From Sympetrum striolatum (lineage: Eukaryota; Arthropoda; Insecta; Odonata; Libellulidae), in contig OX388349.1 of NCBI GenBank assembly GCA_947579665.1, positions 42,355,854 to 42,419,853 of the forward strand: a DNA stretch of 64,000 nucleotides, given 5' to 3'. A program made the translations under genes and the position numbers. The notes beneath the pieces were generated by a model, which saw nothing but the letters and a program-made list of their open reading frames with translations, did no database searches and was not told where the DNA came from. Shown piece after piece: positions 52,091 through 63,562 of the stretch. How positions within the stretch are numbered: the first letter of the stretch is position 1; each line of letters begins with the position of its first letter.

Positions 52091-52400
52091 GAACTGAATT
52101 GTACGAATATCCACGCTGGATAAATCCAATTAACAATTCAATGGATTGGGTTCAGTTATAAAAAGTATTAAATTGTATTTTTAATAATAGCAGTTCATTT
52201 TTTTTCCAAATAGTGCATCCTTATCATCATCAATTGGATTATCCGTCGCGATTATTTTTTGCGATTGGCTCCTTCTGATGTTATGATGCCGCTGTTTGGC
52301 ACTCATTGTAAGGAATAAATCATATTAAAGAGAAAAACTGAATGGAATGATGGATTTATTGATCTTTATGGCATGAAATTAATATTTATTAGGGATTTTT
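52091..52400. other. AT-rich non-coding stretch
   Basis: Nothing recognised before the repeat copy that starts at 52401. Confidence 0.5.
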
Positions 52401-52587
52401 TTCTATTACGGCAAAAGTAAAGATAAGTAATAAGTAATAAAACTGTCTGAAACAATCCATACATGAATATCACTACGAAATTACTATTACTATAAAAAAT
52501 CGACTCCCTATAGATACAAAAGTTATAAACATAAAAAACGTAACGCTATTTCATTTATTTGGAATCTTAGAATTATAAACAAAATTG
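52401..52587 (+). repeat. Short interspersed repeat, copy 1 (partner at 52759)
   Basis: Shares in order with 52759-52910 the words TTACGNNAAAGTAAAGATAA, TGTCTGNAACAATCCATACA, AAAACGTAAC-like and ATTTGGA. Family unknown; no poly-A tail or RT homology. Confidence 0.75.
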
Positions 52588-52592
52588 GATTC

Positions 52593-52685
52593 ATGGTGAA
52601 TAAGTATACCGAAATATTTTGTTTTCCACAGGAAAACAGACATGTACAGCAGTAACCAAAATATTTCGTCCTACTTATTCACCAT
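52593..52685. repeat. 93-base foldback with a nested perfect hairpin
   Basis: Left arm 52593-52621 and right arm 52657-52685 pair over 29 bases, broken only by three central mismatches: ATGGTGAATAAGTA, three unpaired bases, then CGAAATATTTTG, and the reverse complement on the right. The loop begins with a second perfect stem, GTTTTCC/GGAAAAC, at 52621-52637. It could be a tiny MITE, a foldback remnant or a structured RNA locus. It lies between two copies of a short repeat. Confidence 0.88.
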
Positions 52686-52758
52686 AAATAATATTAGAAG
52701 ATGCGCGAAGAGAAGGCTGACCTAATCCAATATGTTTAGTTACAACAGAATAGCTATC

Positions 52759-52910
52759 TTTCCATTACGATAAGGTAAAGATAAATACAAAATTGTCTGT
52801 AACCAATCCATACATGAAAATGGCTATAGAATCAATAAATAAGAAGTTGCAAGCGTAAGAAAATGTAACCTCGTTTAATATATTTGGACACTAAGATTAG
52901 CAGTAAAAAT
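52759..52910 (+). mobile_element. 152-base repeat copy bounded by 12-base direct repeats
   Basis: AGAATAGCTATC stands immediately before (52747-52758) and after (52911-52922) this copy of the repeat also seen at 52401. The arrangement fits retroposition of a short SINE-like element with a 12-base target duplication. No Pol III boxes or tail were recognised, so the class is open. Confidence 0.6.
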
Positions 52911-52922
52911 AGAATAGCTATC

Positions 52923-54190
52923 CTCCAACTGAAAGCAACTCTCAGAGTGGAGAGACATGCTCAAGATACACCTCTCTTGATTTGAATACCCTCCACGATT
53001 TGTAAGAGAGGAGAAACAGAACTTTAACGCCAGCCTTAATGCATGTTTTATCTGATGAATGTTTAGCATATCTTATTTACTTTGATAACTTAATGCTCAC
53101 GTACAGATTAATGACGCCTTCTGCAAAATGACGCGCTATCTTCTAAATACGCCCTGAATAAAGAACAAGACTAATGCATATTCAGTGATACAAGTACTAA
53201 AAATACTTCATATCCTTAAGAGCAACTCTTATACCTTAATCAAATCTGCAAATGAAGGATACAGGAGGTATTATAATTTCGCTTCAATTAATCAAACCAA
53301 TAATTACCGATTTTAATAACAGTGAGCATCATGCCCGCTGTCGAAAATGTTATCTCTGAATGACTCGGAATGGAATCAAATGGACCTGATTTATTTTTAC
53401 CGCTGCAAGCATCAGTTGAGGTATATTTTTGTGCTGATTCGACTGTACATCTCATTTTAATCCTACAAGACGGACGTTTTAAATATATTGTACGTATGAT
53501 AACTCAATCAAATGAGCTAATTAAGCGGTCAAAACTCTCCTAATTAATGTCTCCGGCTGTACCAATGTAGGGCCACTTAGTCAGTCCGAGTTACCATCGA
53601 GATGTAATTGAAAGCTCAAGGCAACGTGGTCCTCTCCACTCAAAGATGCATGCTAATACTCAAATAACAGCCTACGAAGAGAGGAATAAATTCATCATCG
53701 CGAGACGTCACCGTAAATACATTTCCCTTATATTCCACTCCGAATTAAGGCATTGGCCCGCATTGCAAAGAGATAGATACGTTTCAGTGTGTGATGATTG
53801 GTGCCAACAGAAAATGACTCTGGTCATTCATGCCTCAGGTCATACAGAAGAACAGCGCAGAAAATTTCACGAAATTACTCCCAAACGTAACGTTTGGAGT
53901 GGAAGTTGGTCTCTTAACGGCATGAATTAAGTCTCGCGGAGAATAAAGATTGCGATAATTGCACGAGAAGCAAATTGCGTGTGTATGGAAATTTTCTGGG
54001 GGCATCACGCAACGGCCGCGCACTCCCAGCTTCTTTAGACATGCGCATGAGTGTTTTTATTCGTATTAATTCGCTATTTTTCCTTTGAGGCATACGAGAG
54101 AAATCTTAGTTTTGGCAAGAATTTGACGGTAATCGCTTAAGGCAGCGAATCTGCATCGCCTTCAAGAAATTTGAGTTCAAGCTATAAAGG
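52923..54190. other. Non-coding, moderately AT-rich
   Basis: 53300-53560 contains several TAATTA/TAATTAAG words; 53530-54180 is GC-richer with a 94-codon frame (53646-53930) that has no recognisable motif. No repeat partner found. Confidence 0.4.
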
Positions 54191-55030
54191 TGTACGAAAT
54201 TATTTGTCTTAACTGCGACGCATCCTTTAAAATAATCGACATATATAATTTAGAGTGTTAGTTTACCTATGTTTTATGGATTAGATTCGTTTTCCAGCGT
54301 CTGTACCGTATTTCTACTGAAAAATAAAAAAAATACCTCTCGTAACAGAAACACCTGCTCAATACTTCCTTAGATTTCAAATTTACGATACAAGTTCAAC
54401 TCTCACGAACTTGTTAATCAATCCATTCGCCCATTTATTAATGGAATAATGTCTTGCCATATACACCATATACGTTTTATGTGGAAAAATAGAGAAATAG
54501 AGGAACATAAAAAGAGTACGTGATTAGATTCATAACATAGGGCACAAATTTGTAGATAGAGTTAACCTAACACCGTATTTACTTTTCTGAATATATGAAA
54601 TTGAAAAATAAATGTTACACGATGAAACTGACCGGAGGATGCAAAATACGATCCGAAATTTATATAATCTCTTTATTCATTAAGTTCATGCATCATGAAT
54701 ATATTAATCCCAAAGCTTTAGCTTGAAGTCTGTATTTTTCAATAATGCTACAATTAATTTCCGCAAACTTTCACAAGTGTAACACAATCAATATTTTGTT
54801 CAGAGGGAGAACTAAGCGCTCATTTTAACGTATATTTATCAAATAATAAACTCTAAATTAGCTTCATTTATTTAAAGATGGATGAAAAATTCCACACGTC
54901 CAATACCAGAAAACCTATTTAATTTCTATGATCCACTTTTTACGGGTTTTTTAATTATTATTTTCCCTCCTCCAATCTTTGGCTATAGCTTTGACCTCAA
55001 TACCGACACCAGAAAAAATCTCAGGTAGAC
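54191..55030. other. AT-rich non-coding stretch
   Basis: No gene or repeat recognised. Confidence 0.5.
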
Positions 55031-55480
55031 TTCGTAAATTAAGGGCCCTAAATCCTTAAAGATCACGTCCAGCAAGGTTCCCGTTTCGCGTCGATCTTTC
55101 TTCGAAGGCCTGAAAAAAGGTCCCACCTACGTCGGGCCTCGTTTTAAATGCGGCGTACAGCGAGGAAGGTGAACCTTAATCGGCCGACGGTTTCTTTAAA
55201 ATCACCAAAATTATCGGATCCAGAAGTTGACACCGAGGGATACCCTATACATTATCCTCCGGGGGCGGGGATAGTGCGATTAAAACTAAGCCACCGACCA
55301 TTTCTCTCCCTTTGAGATGCCCATTCAGAGACCCAATCAGCGTCCCTGTTTTTCTCTAATGGTTAGGCCCTTAATTAATTTAATTTGCCTGATTGCTTAT
55401 AAGGCCTGCCCTGCGCGATCCCTTTTTTCAACCGTGCTTAACCCAGATTTTTGGCTCGACTCGTGACCACCTCTACTTCC
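55031..55480. other. GC/CpG-rich block
   Basis: Compact CpG-rich segment between AT-rich flanks with no open frame of note. Confidence 0.45.
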
Positions 55481-56145
55481 ACGTTAAACCATTCATAAAT
55501 TTAATTCTAAAACTATCTGAATCGTAGGTTAATTACTTCCTTTTCCCATTAATAACTTTTATATTTCCAACAACTTCTATACCTTTTGATATTTTAGCAT
55601 TGGTTTAATTTGTTACATGATAATCGACCAACTTTTAGCAATTGTAGGAATACTCAATGCTTAGTCCCCTCTTATTGTAGAACCATAGTATGAGTTGATT
55701 AACTTATTGACTCCACAAATTGTAATACAGTAAATAACTTGTATCCACTAGTGATGAGTACGAGTGATAATTGTGGAGTTTAAAGTGCAATAATGTGTGA
55801 TTTCTTTGGGCTAGATGGGAGTTGTGGATTTCTGTACACAAACTGTTTTATGCGGCATTGTCACTAGGTAGGTGCTCATTTATGACATATTTTTTAATAA
55901 TAATAACAATAATTTTCGATAGTAGTTCGATTGAAATAATTGCACAGCAATCATTGGAATTTAGGAACTCAAACTGAGCTTCTATTTAATGCTGATAACA
56001 TTATGGAAATTGATCAACATTGAGCTTTAAAACGTTTTCGTTCATTACACAGATTTTTGAATCAATGAGAGCTGAACAATAAACTTGTTGTTGCCAGCTA
56101 ACGATGTCTCTCTCCATTTGTACTTGTTGAAGTATGGACATGAAT
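55481..56145. other. AT-rich stretch upstream of the LINE-type tail
   Basis: No coding remnant recognised. Part of it may be 3' untranslated sequence of the retroelement whose tail follows, but no reverse transcriptase motif can be read. Confidence 0.4.
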
Positions 56146-56200
56146 GGGTTAGATGGAAGAAGAGACTTTTAAGTCTCAATCTCGCCCAAATAAAGACGAC

Positions 56201-56257
<57 letters not shown>
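56146..56257 (+). mobile_element. LINE-type 3' tail ending in (TTA)19
   Basis: GGTTAGATGGAAGAAGAG, AAGTCTCAATCTCGCCC and AATAAAGACGAC are followed by nineteen perfect TTA units at 56201-56257. An AATAAA signal just ahead of a trinucleotide run is typical of CR1/Jockey-like non-LTR 3' ends in arthropods. A diverged copy of the same words lies at 60549-60598. The 5' limit is not visible. Confidence 0.7.
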
Positions 56258-56258
<1 letters not shown>

Positions 56259-59200
56259 GAATGAACCGCTAAGAAAATTAGTAACAATCAATCAAGATTT
56301 GTTTAATCAGACTTTCACGTTGTCATAGGGAAAATAACATCAAAATCCATAAATTTTCCTGTAGATCTTACTTCATAGTGGATCAGAATAACTTCTATAT
56401 CGTTTAATTTTTAGGACAAGATACTATTGGATTATAACTTTTTATTTCTTACCACTTAAATCCTTTTTGTTTTTATTAACCAAGTAATATAATTTTATGA
56501 CTATAGAGAGCCATTATGACTTTATTTAACAGTAGCTCATATTATTTTAATTAAAGGAACCAATTTCTTTGCCACAAGAGAAACATTGTTTACAAATGCT
56601 GAACAATATACTATCGTTTAGTAAGCAATACCAAATAAATTTATACTGTTAAATGCCCACATACTTATGTATTCTACTAGATATTTTATTTTAAATTAAA
56701 CAAAGTATAGTTGAAACAAAATAAAAGTACGGATGACTTACACAAAGGTTAATTCCATTTTTTAACTGAAAGTTAGGGGATGAACAAGTACTCATTTCTA
56801 GGTAAACGTATTTACTCACCTTCATTTAGTTATAAGCACTTTTTTTGGTATCCTTCTGCATCCATTTGTGTGGACAGGTGTAAGGGAATCCTTTTTATCA
56901 AGTCAAAATCAGATGTCTTATTTTGCTAGAGATGCATTTGACCACTCGTTTATCAACAAAGTAGTTCGAAAAAAGTTACTACTTTCAACTTCATCAAATG
57001 AGATAAATAGACCGTCTTATGATTTGGGAATGTGTTTCGAACCGATTGAATGTAGTAGTAGATCTTCACGATGGCAATTCGCTAGAACTTCTTAATGCAT
57101 GTGCTGCTTCAACTGTTTGAGATACTATAGATAGATCCTTTTTTCTGCGTTGAGTTTGTGGAATTTACATCTAAAAAACTCAATTTCAGCAGAAGTCCAT
57201 CCAATATCAAGCATTTCTCGGCGTTGCACTTATTCCTATCTCTCTATACTTCCACTTTGGTGCATTTGTAATACGTGATTTTTCGACTCCATTTGATCCT
57301 CTTAGAATAGAAAGGTTTTCCCACCAAACTAATGAAATTGTGCTTGAAATATAGCTCAGACAGTCCCCAGAATAGTTTGCAGTCTTCAAATTGCATCCCT
57401 AGAGCAAAACTGTGGTGCGTGAAAAAAATCTAACATGTGATTCTTATCATTCCCTAAATTTAACTATTCAGGCAACCTGAAATATCATGTTGCAAAGAAA
57501 GAGCACTGAGAAGGAAGATAAAATTGTAGATTTTGATGCTATCAACGCAGAGAATCAACGCGTTAGAACTATAAGTAGATTTTAAAATCAGTGTAATTAG
57601 TTGACATTACAAAGTTTGTTGTTTTTTGCAGATCTCTAAGAGATTGTGTTCCCATCCAATCGCTTCATTGTCTCATATTGTAAAATTTAAAATTATCTGC
57701 TTTCATAATCTAACCTAATTTTCATAATCTGCAATTTCTCCATTCCTCATTCCAATACTGTCTTCTGTAGACCATCGTACATTAGTGTATGCTTGATTTA
57801 TTATTATTATTATTTATTTACCACGTTATTTATCAAAGTTTTCCATTTACTAAATTCTTCATTTCCTCGTTGAGAGCCATTTTATTTATATTTCAACAAA
57901 CCGTTTAAATAGATGATTTTATATCTAAAAAGAAAAAGTTTTCTATCGAAATAAAATATGGCCTATTTTATTTTAATTGCTGTTGTCGAACAGTACCCCA
58001 ATCCCATACCCCAGAACAATACCCGTCTTAAAATACTAACAAAGAGAAATTACAGAATACGCACACATTTACTTAGAAAACGTAATTAATTCATTACTAA
58101 TTCAACTTCTCAATAATTCATTACTTTTTTAAGTTGAAAATTCTTTTAGCTCGAAGTAAATTATGAGGGGAATTGATTTCAGAAATCATAGTTTCTCGCG
58201 AAAGAAATCGATTTCATCCAGGCTCCTTATGCTTAGTGGAAACGAAAGACAAACACAAGTTCAATAAACATGGTAGTGAATATAGTCATCTCAATATAAA
58301 ATTTTAACTTGAAACTTCTTTTGAAATTGTGGTATCTGGCGATCTGACGGCCAATAAATTAATAGCGATCAATCGCTAAAATCTAGCCGTGTTTATATTT
58401 AAATGCTGTGGAAGAAAGAACAGCTTCTCTATTCTTTCAGACATGGATTTCTGTAAAACTTTTTCTCATGAAATAATATAGTATGATTTTTCCCAACAAA
58501 TTCCGTTAACAATTTTATTCTTATTGAAGAATGGGCCAATATCTTACCATAATGAATGTCGGATAATTTCAGTTTCTTTTTTCAATCCTACAAAACACCT
58601 TAATTATCTTTTACAATTATTGAAAGTTTTACTTGAAAGTAAATTACAAATATTTACTTCATTCTTTTTGCGGACCATTAATGATGAAAAATAATCATCA
58701 GGCAATTTTGAAAAAGTTAAACATATATTGCAATAATGACGAGATATTACGTTGTATTAAAATGATTTCAAGTGAAAAAAGATCATCAATTCATGAATAA
58801 GTATACCCTTAGGGTGCAATACATTTCGATTTATTTATAATAAAACGCTGAGAAACTTTTATGAGATGATAGTTTTGAAAAAAACGCATATTATCATAGG
58901 AATGTAAATAATATGTCCTTAGGGAGAATTGTTATAGTCAAAACTTCGATGTATATTTCACTGCAAAATTGTTTTGTGATTGGTTGAGAATTTTGATAAC
59001 TACAGATGTTCTTTTGATGTGTGAAAAATTTTGCGGGCATTTTTGTTAACATTTTCTTAAAAATATACTTCTGAATTTAAACGACCGCCGTAGAATGTTG
59101 ACCCGCTGAATAAATGCCTAGATAATTTCTGCTATACGTCCCAGTAGTTACGGCGATCTCCTAGATTATATAATGGGAGATGCAACCTTGTTTCAGAATG

Positions 59201-59925
59201 TTTGAGTGGAAGATTACATTAGAAATTATTGTAATTTTAAATATTTTAATAATTCCGTCATTTCATTTAATTTAAAAAATCTATAGATGTTAATATTTCC
59301 ATGATCCTTTTCCTATACACGTATCGAACTATGGGTATCACAACAAATAATTTGAAATGTTTTCGAAAATTTCTATGCTAATCAAGATAAATCTCCATAA
59401 TTGGAACCTTGTCTCCCTATAAAAACCCAATTTTTGCTACGCCATTTCCTGGTTTATGAACAGGCTAACGGAAGGTCCTCAGATATTTTGAATATAAACG
59501 GGGAAAAAAATACTTTATATTGCAATAAGGAACTGGTATCATGTTACTATCAAATTAAGATAGATAACGAGGATAATATAGCTAGGATAACGAGCGTCAG
59601 GTTTCTGCCCTACCCTAAATTTACCGCAGGACGCAGATTGTGTGGCGAGATTTCCTAAGCTAATTTCGTTTTTTCTAAGGCTATTATATCAAAACTATTT
59701 TGCGGTTAAAGTAACCGAATACTCTTCTGCCGATCTAGTAATATGAGCGTAGCACTTCCAAGGCGTTCATCCCTTTAATTCACAGACAACATTTACGAAA
59801 TCTGAATTCTAATAATTTGAATAAAAGTATAGGATTGATTTTGTATTTTTGTCTGGTATATTATGTAAAATAATGGTTTTAAGTACAAAGGAAGGCATTT
59901 TTGGATTTAAAGAAGATACTCTTGG
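56258..59925. other. Long AT-rich non-coding stretch
   Basis: No gene recognised. A short TTA run lies at about 57799-57813. The frame 59401-59658 contains SCYYQIKIDNEDN, superficially like an LTR-retroelement RT block, but nothing around it supports that. Confidence 0.45.
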
Positions 59926-60167
59926 TATAGTGAAATTGAAAGCTTATGGCCCCTGACTGTATAGTAATTATAATTAGCGTATATAGTAGTCATAACTAGT
60001 GTATATTATCAGAATAACCGAGTCTCTGTTTCTCTCACTTTCGAACATCAATTGCGATAAATTGTATTCACTAGATGACCAAAACTAATCAGTATATCTA
60101 GAAGGTGACCTTTCTAGACAAGAAAATAGCTTCTGTCTAAGGGCCATAATCTTTCAATTTCACTATA
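59926..60167. mobile_element. 242-base MITE-like element with 27-base terminal inverted repeats
   Basis: TATAGTGAAATTGAAAG, one variable base, then TTATGGCCC at 59926-59952 is matched by its reverse complement at 60141-60167 with one mismatch in 27. Both ends start with TA, compatible with a TA target duplication as in Tc1/mariner-type MITEs. The interior is non-coding and contains a further imperfect hairpin around TCTAGAAGG/CCTTTCTAGA (60098-60119). No transposase source was found in the window. Confidence 0.85.
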
Positions 60168-60548
60168 AGCTTGGGGAAATGTATTTCGAGTTTCCCAACA
60201 TTCCTCATTAGAAAAAGAAAATTCATTGCTTTTTTTGAAAAATAAATAAAGTAGAAACGTTTTCAAGGATATTATTAAAAAATAAATTAAGTAGAAAAGG
60301 GGTTTTCAAGAATATTATAGATCTTTAAGATGATTTTCAATTAATCAGGTTTACTTGGAAATAAATTTTTAAAGATCCCTGTGACAAAACACATTGTTTA
60401 AATTGGACTTTAAAAGGAACTTGAATTTGCATCCATGCATCCATTTCAAAATATAGATTTATAGCAAAATTGTAGATTAAGGGAAAAACTTCATAGGCGT
60501 TTCCACTCCAATGAATTCATATATATTTACACATTACTATAGATTACT
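60168..60548. other. AT-rich non-coding stretch
   Basis: Nothing recognised. The phrase AAAAATAAATNAAGTAGAAA occurs twice near 60238 and 60280, a small local duplication. Confidence 0.5.
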
Positions 60549-60604
60549 GGTTAGACGGAAGAAGATGTTTATCAGTTCCAATCTCACATTAATAAATACT
60601 TTAT
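60549..60604 (+). mobile_element. Diverged LINE-type 3' tail, second copy
   Basis: GGTTAGACGGAAGAAGA, CCAATCTCAC and AATAAATACT match the order of words in the 56.15 kb tail, without the long TTA run. Short and diverged; the 5' limit is unknown. Confidence 0.55.
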
Positions 60605-60840
60605 AATTTTTATGATTTTAGGTGGCCCATGACATAAGTATAGGATCCACAAGGGGACGTTGACACGAATGTTGGAAAACATCCGGTTGTATGTTAATCT
60701 AAGTGTTTTAAACTGGAACTGATTTTAAATTAACTGAAAGAAAATTAATTCCGTCACCCTCGAGAAGTTTTGCATAGTATTTTTCTATGCCATACTTTTT
60801 AAAATACCATTTAAAACTCCAAAATTAAACAAATCTGAAC
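60605..60840. other. AT-rich spacer
   Basis: Nothing recognised. Confidence 0.5.
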
Positions 60841-61570
60841 GCATTCGTACGAGGCATCAAAATTCACGCATCCACACCGTCCCCTCGCCAAAACACTATT
60901 TGCATCTACCCTTTAACACTTCATTGAGGCACCGCAGAAACAGTGGAAAAACAAAGGCGAAAGGACCCTCGCACCACAGATAAGAACAGGTCGAGGGGAT
61001 TGCGCTCATTACGCCCTCGATGGAGATAAAAAAAGCACTGGAAGCTCGAAAATGATAATAAAAAAGCGAGCGTCAAAGTCTCTTAGAGCGTTCTGCTTGG
61101 TTGGCCGAGATCTGCGGTAGGGGCCTTGCGGCGAAGACCTGTCCATCTCAAGGACGAGATTACGGCAGGGGAGAAGGGGTTGAGGTAATGAGGAGAAGGG
61201 GTGTGGGATGGGAGTGGGTGCGGTTCGGGAGCGATAAGGAACACTCCTCGTGAAGGATGTTAGATAAATTAGGCGGGGGACGCGAATTTTAAGTAGGAAG
61301 ATTCGGGGAAGGGCGCACAATGGGAAGAGTGAGATAAAGGGCATAATAGTGGAAATATAGAAAAAAACGCGTTTTTTTATCGCATCTAGCTGATATCGCG
61401 CTATAAATTTCCATATTTTATGGGGCAAACTATTGTAAAAAAATCAGAATAACTCGCGAATTCAAGTTTTGGCGCTCAGAATACGTATCTACCCGTCGAC
61501 ACGAACTCTATTAATTAGAATTACTTCTAGGAAATAATAAATGCTCCTAGAGCCGGTCTTACGCATTCAG
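60841..61570. other. GC/CpG-rich block
   Basis: Purine-rich on the plus strand at 61130-61340. The minus-strand frame 61009-61428 (139 codons) is a low-information P/S/R/F-rich translation without a domain and is not called as a gene. Confidence 0.45.
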
Positions 61571-62330
61571 TGATGACAATAGGGTGTGACTATCGGCAGA
61601 TCGGCCCTAACTGAGTTTCTAAGGAAACACTTTTAAATTATAAAGTGATGTATTCGTTTATCTTTGTGACCACAAAGTACGTTATTCCAAAATGATGATT
61701 ATCATATTATCATATTAATATATTAATTTTTTAATCCTTCTTTCTACTCCTCTTTTAATGGTGGAGGAAAATAAAGGAACGTGGTTTTCCCCGAGAAATT
61801 GCTCCAATTTAAAACCTTAGGTTATAAAAATTCTTCTAGGGTAAAATTGATTTGTGTGTATTTACTCGAATAGGTCAATGATGGAGTCAGCATAAAAGTT
61901 TATTCTTATTTTAGCTTCAATGCTCTTCTCCATATATTTTGGTTCAAATAGCTCAGTACAAACAGCTACTTTATCATATTCGAAACGAACACGAACATTC
62001 AACAGATATATTTGTTGCTATAAAGTGAAGTATACCATCGATTTTTAAATAGAACTGTAAAATTAAAACAAAAGACGTAATTCTATCTGAAGTGTTGCAT
62101 CTCCCTTCTTTAATCTACTTTTTCCCTCTTGTCCCATTGTAATACCTCTGATTTTTGCCAAATTTGTTAAACTCAAAGTTGCAAAATTTTTGTTGAGACA
62201 TTCTTGATAAATGAAAAATATACTGATTGGGATGTCTATCAGAATGAAACCGAGTGATATTTATTTAAAACAAAATCTTGATGTGACTGAGTTTGATTCG
62301 TAGAAATAAAATAATAGATAGGCGAAAATG
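61571..62330. other. AT-rich non-coding stretch
   Basis: No gene or repeat recognised before the retroelement fragment at 62331. Confidence 0.5.
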
Positions 62331-62565
62331 CCTGAAGATGTCAATTTATAGAGGAAACTAGTAGCCTTTTTCAAAAAATATGTTCTGTGGAAATACCCAA
62401 ATGTTTATTTATTATCGTGGCTACCTTCCGCTAAGTTGAGCTTGAAAACACCAGAATCATTCTACCAAAAAATATGAATTCGAAATATTTTTAAATGCGT
62501 CGTAGAAAAGTCAAATTAACACTCTCCGAGTGAAATAGTCCTCCATTATATAACAGAAGAGATGT
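62331..62565 (+). repeat. Retroelement 3' fragment, copy B of the 37 kb repeat
   Basis: GCCTGAAGATGTCAATTTAT, GGAAACTAGTAGCC, ATATGTTCTGTGGAAATA and GTGGCTACCTTCC follow the word order of the 36823-37131 insertion. It then extends farther (TTCGAAATATTT, GAGTGAAATAGTCCTCCATT) and matches 63352-63562 closely. No protein. Confidence 0.75.
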
Positions 62566-62790
62566 TATATTTATTTAAAGCAATGCCTTAATTTGATTGA
62601 CTTTGTGTAGCAGTCACAGTACATATTTTTGCTTCACGTCTTCCTTTTAAAATTTCTTATATGACTATCAAATTATATTATCCTCAAGCTCTTGAAACAA
62701 CACTGATTTTCCGCTTCAATTTAATACATATATGTAATTATTATAGCTCTCCCTCGTGCAATATGTTGTCATTTACACCGTTACATAGAT
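62566..62790. other. AT-rich spacer
   Basis: Nothing recognised. Confidence 0.5.
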
Positions 62791-62799
62791 ATTTACAGG

Positions 62800-63342
62800 T
62801 AATGCCGTAAAAATATTGTACATAAAAAATAAGTACAACTAATGTGATAAATACTACATTACTTAATGTCACTTAACATTATGTATTCATATATCATATA
62901 TTTCAATTTAAATTATGTATCTCTATTATTGTAAACTATATTAATTCTTTCTTGGTAATGTTTACAACTTTTTATTGTTCTTTTACTAATGTCAATGCTT
63001 ACAATATTGTGTTTTATTTTTAATTTAAATTTAATTGTTGTTACAATTTTTCTGTTGACTAAAATACTTTACTGTGTAATAAGAATGATACTTTTTGTAT
63101 TATTAAATTCCATTTCTTTATTATCAGTTTATACTTAGTTACATACTCTATTTACCTTACAATATTAGTCACTATACATATATTTCAATTTAAATTATGT
63201 AAATATCCTTATCATTTGTATTATTATTGTTGTTTTACTTATGTCCCTAATTGTAAAACTTTCAATGAAAAATTATTTCATTTACTTGTTGTAAAATTAA
63301 GAGGGAAATTTTACCCATAATAAAGATTAAAGATTATAGATT
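62800..63342 (+). mobile_element. AT-rich retroelement 3' insertion with 9-base target duplication
   Basis: ATTTACAGG flanks the segment at 62791-62799 and 63343-63351. The insert is extremely AT-rich and ends with AATAAAGATTAAAGATTATA, a tail of non-LTR type. It repeats ATATTTCAATTTAAATTATG internally near 62897 and 63179. It splits repeat copy C: the sequence to its right continues the alignment to copy B from the same point. No coding sequence remains. Confidence 0.6.
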
Positions 63343-63351
63343 ATTTACAGG

Positions 63352-63562
63352 CGACACTGGTCACCCTTTAAAAAATATAAGTGGAAATATTAAGCTCGTT
63401 TTACTTCTAGAGTATGGCTCCCATCCACGAAGTTGAGCTTGCACTTATTAGATTCATCCCGCCAAAAACTTGTATATTCGAAATATTTCAAATGCGCCAT
63501 AGAAAACGCTAACAACATTCTCTGAGTGAAATAGTCCTCCATTGTAGAATAGAAGAGATTGC
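63352..63562 (+). repeat. Retroelement 3' fragment, copy C, split by an insertion
   Basis: ACACTGGTCACCCTTT, AAAAAATATAAGTGGAAATA, GAAGTTGAGCTTG, TTCGAAATATTT and GAGTGAAATAGTCCTCCATT match copy B in order and orientation. Its left start is cut by the insertion at 62800-63342; the few bases at about 62785-62799 continue the match. Confidence 0.75.

Noticed and set aside
56201..56257. TTA run considered as a CRISPR or other functional array
   Set aside because: It is a plain trinucleotide microsatellite at a retroelement tail, with no spacers.
59401..59658. Phrase resembling an LTR-retroelement RT block (SCYYQIKIDNEDN)
   Set aside because: The residues before and after do not follow any RT family and no other retroelement motif is nearby.
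61009..61428. 139-codon minus-strand open frame
   Set aside because: Low-information translation from a purine/pyrimidine-biased block; no domain.
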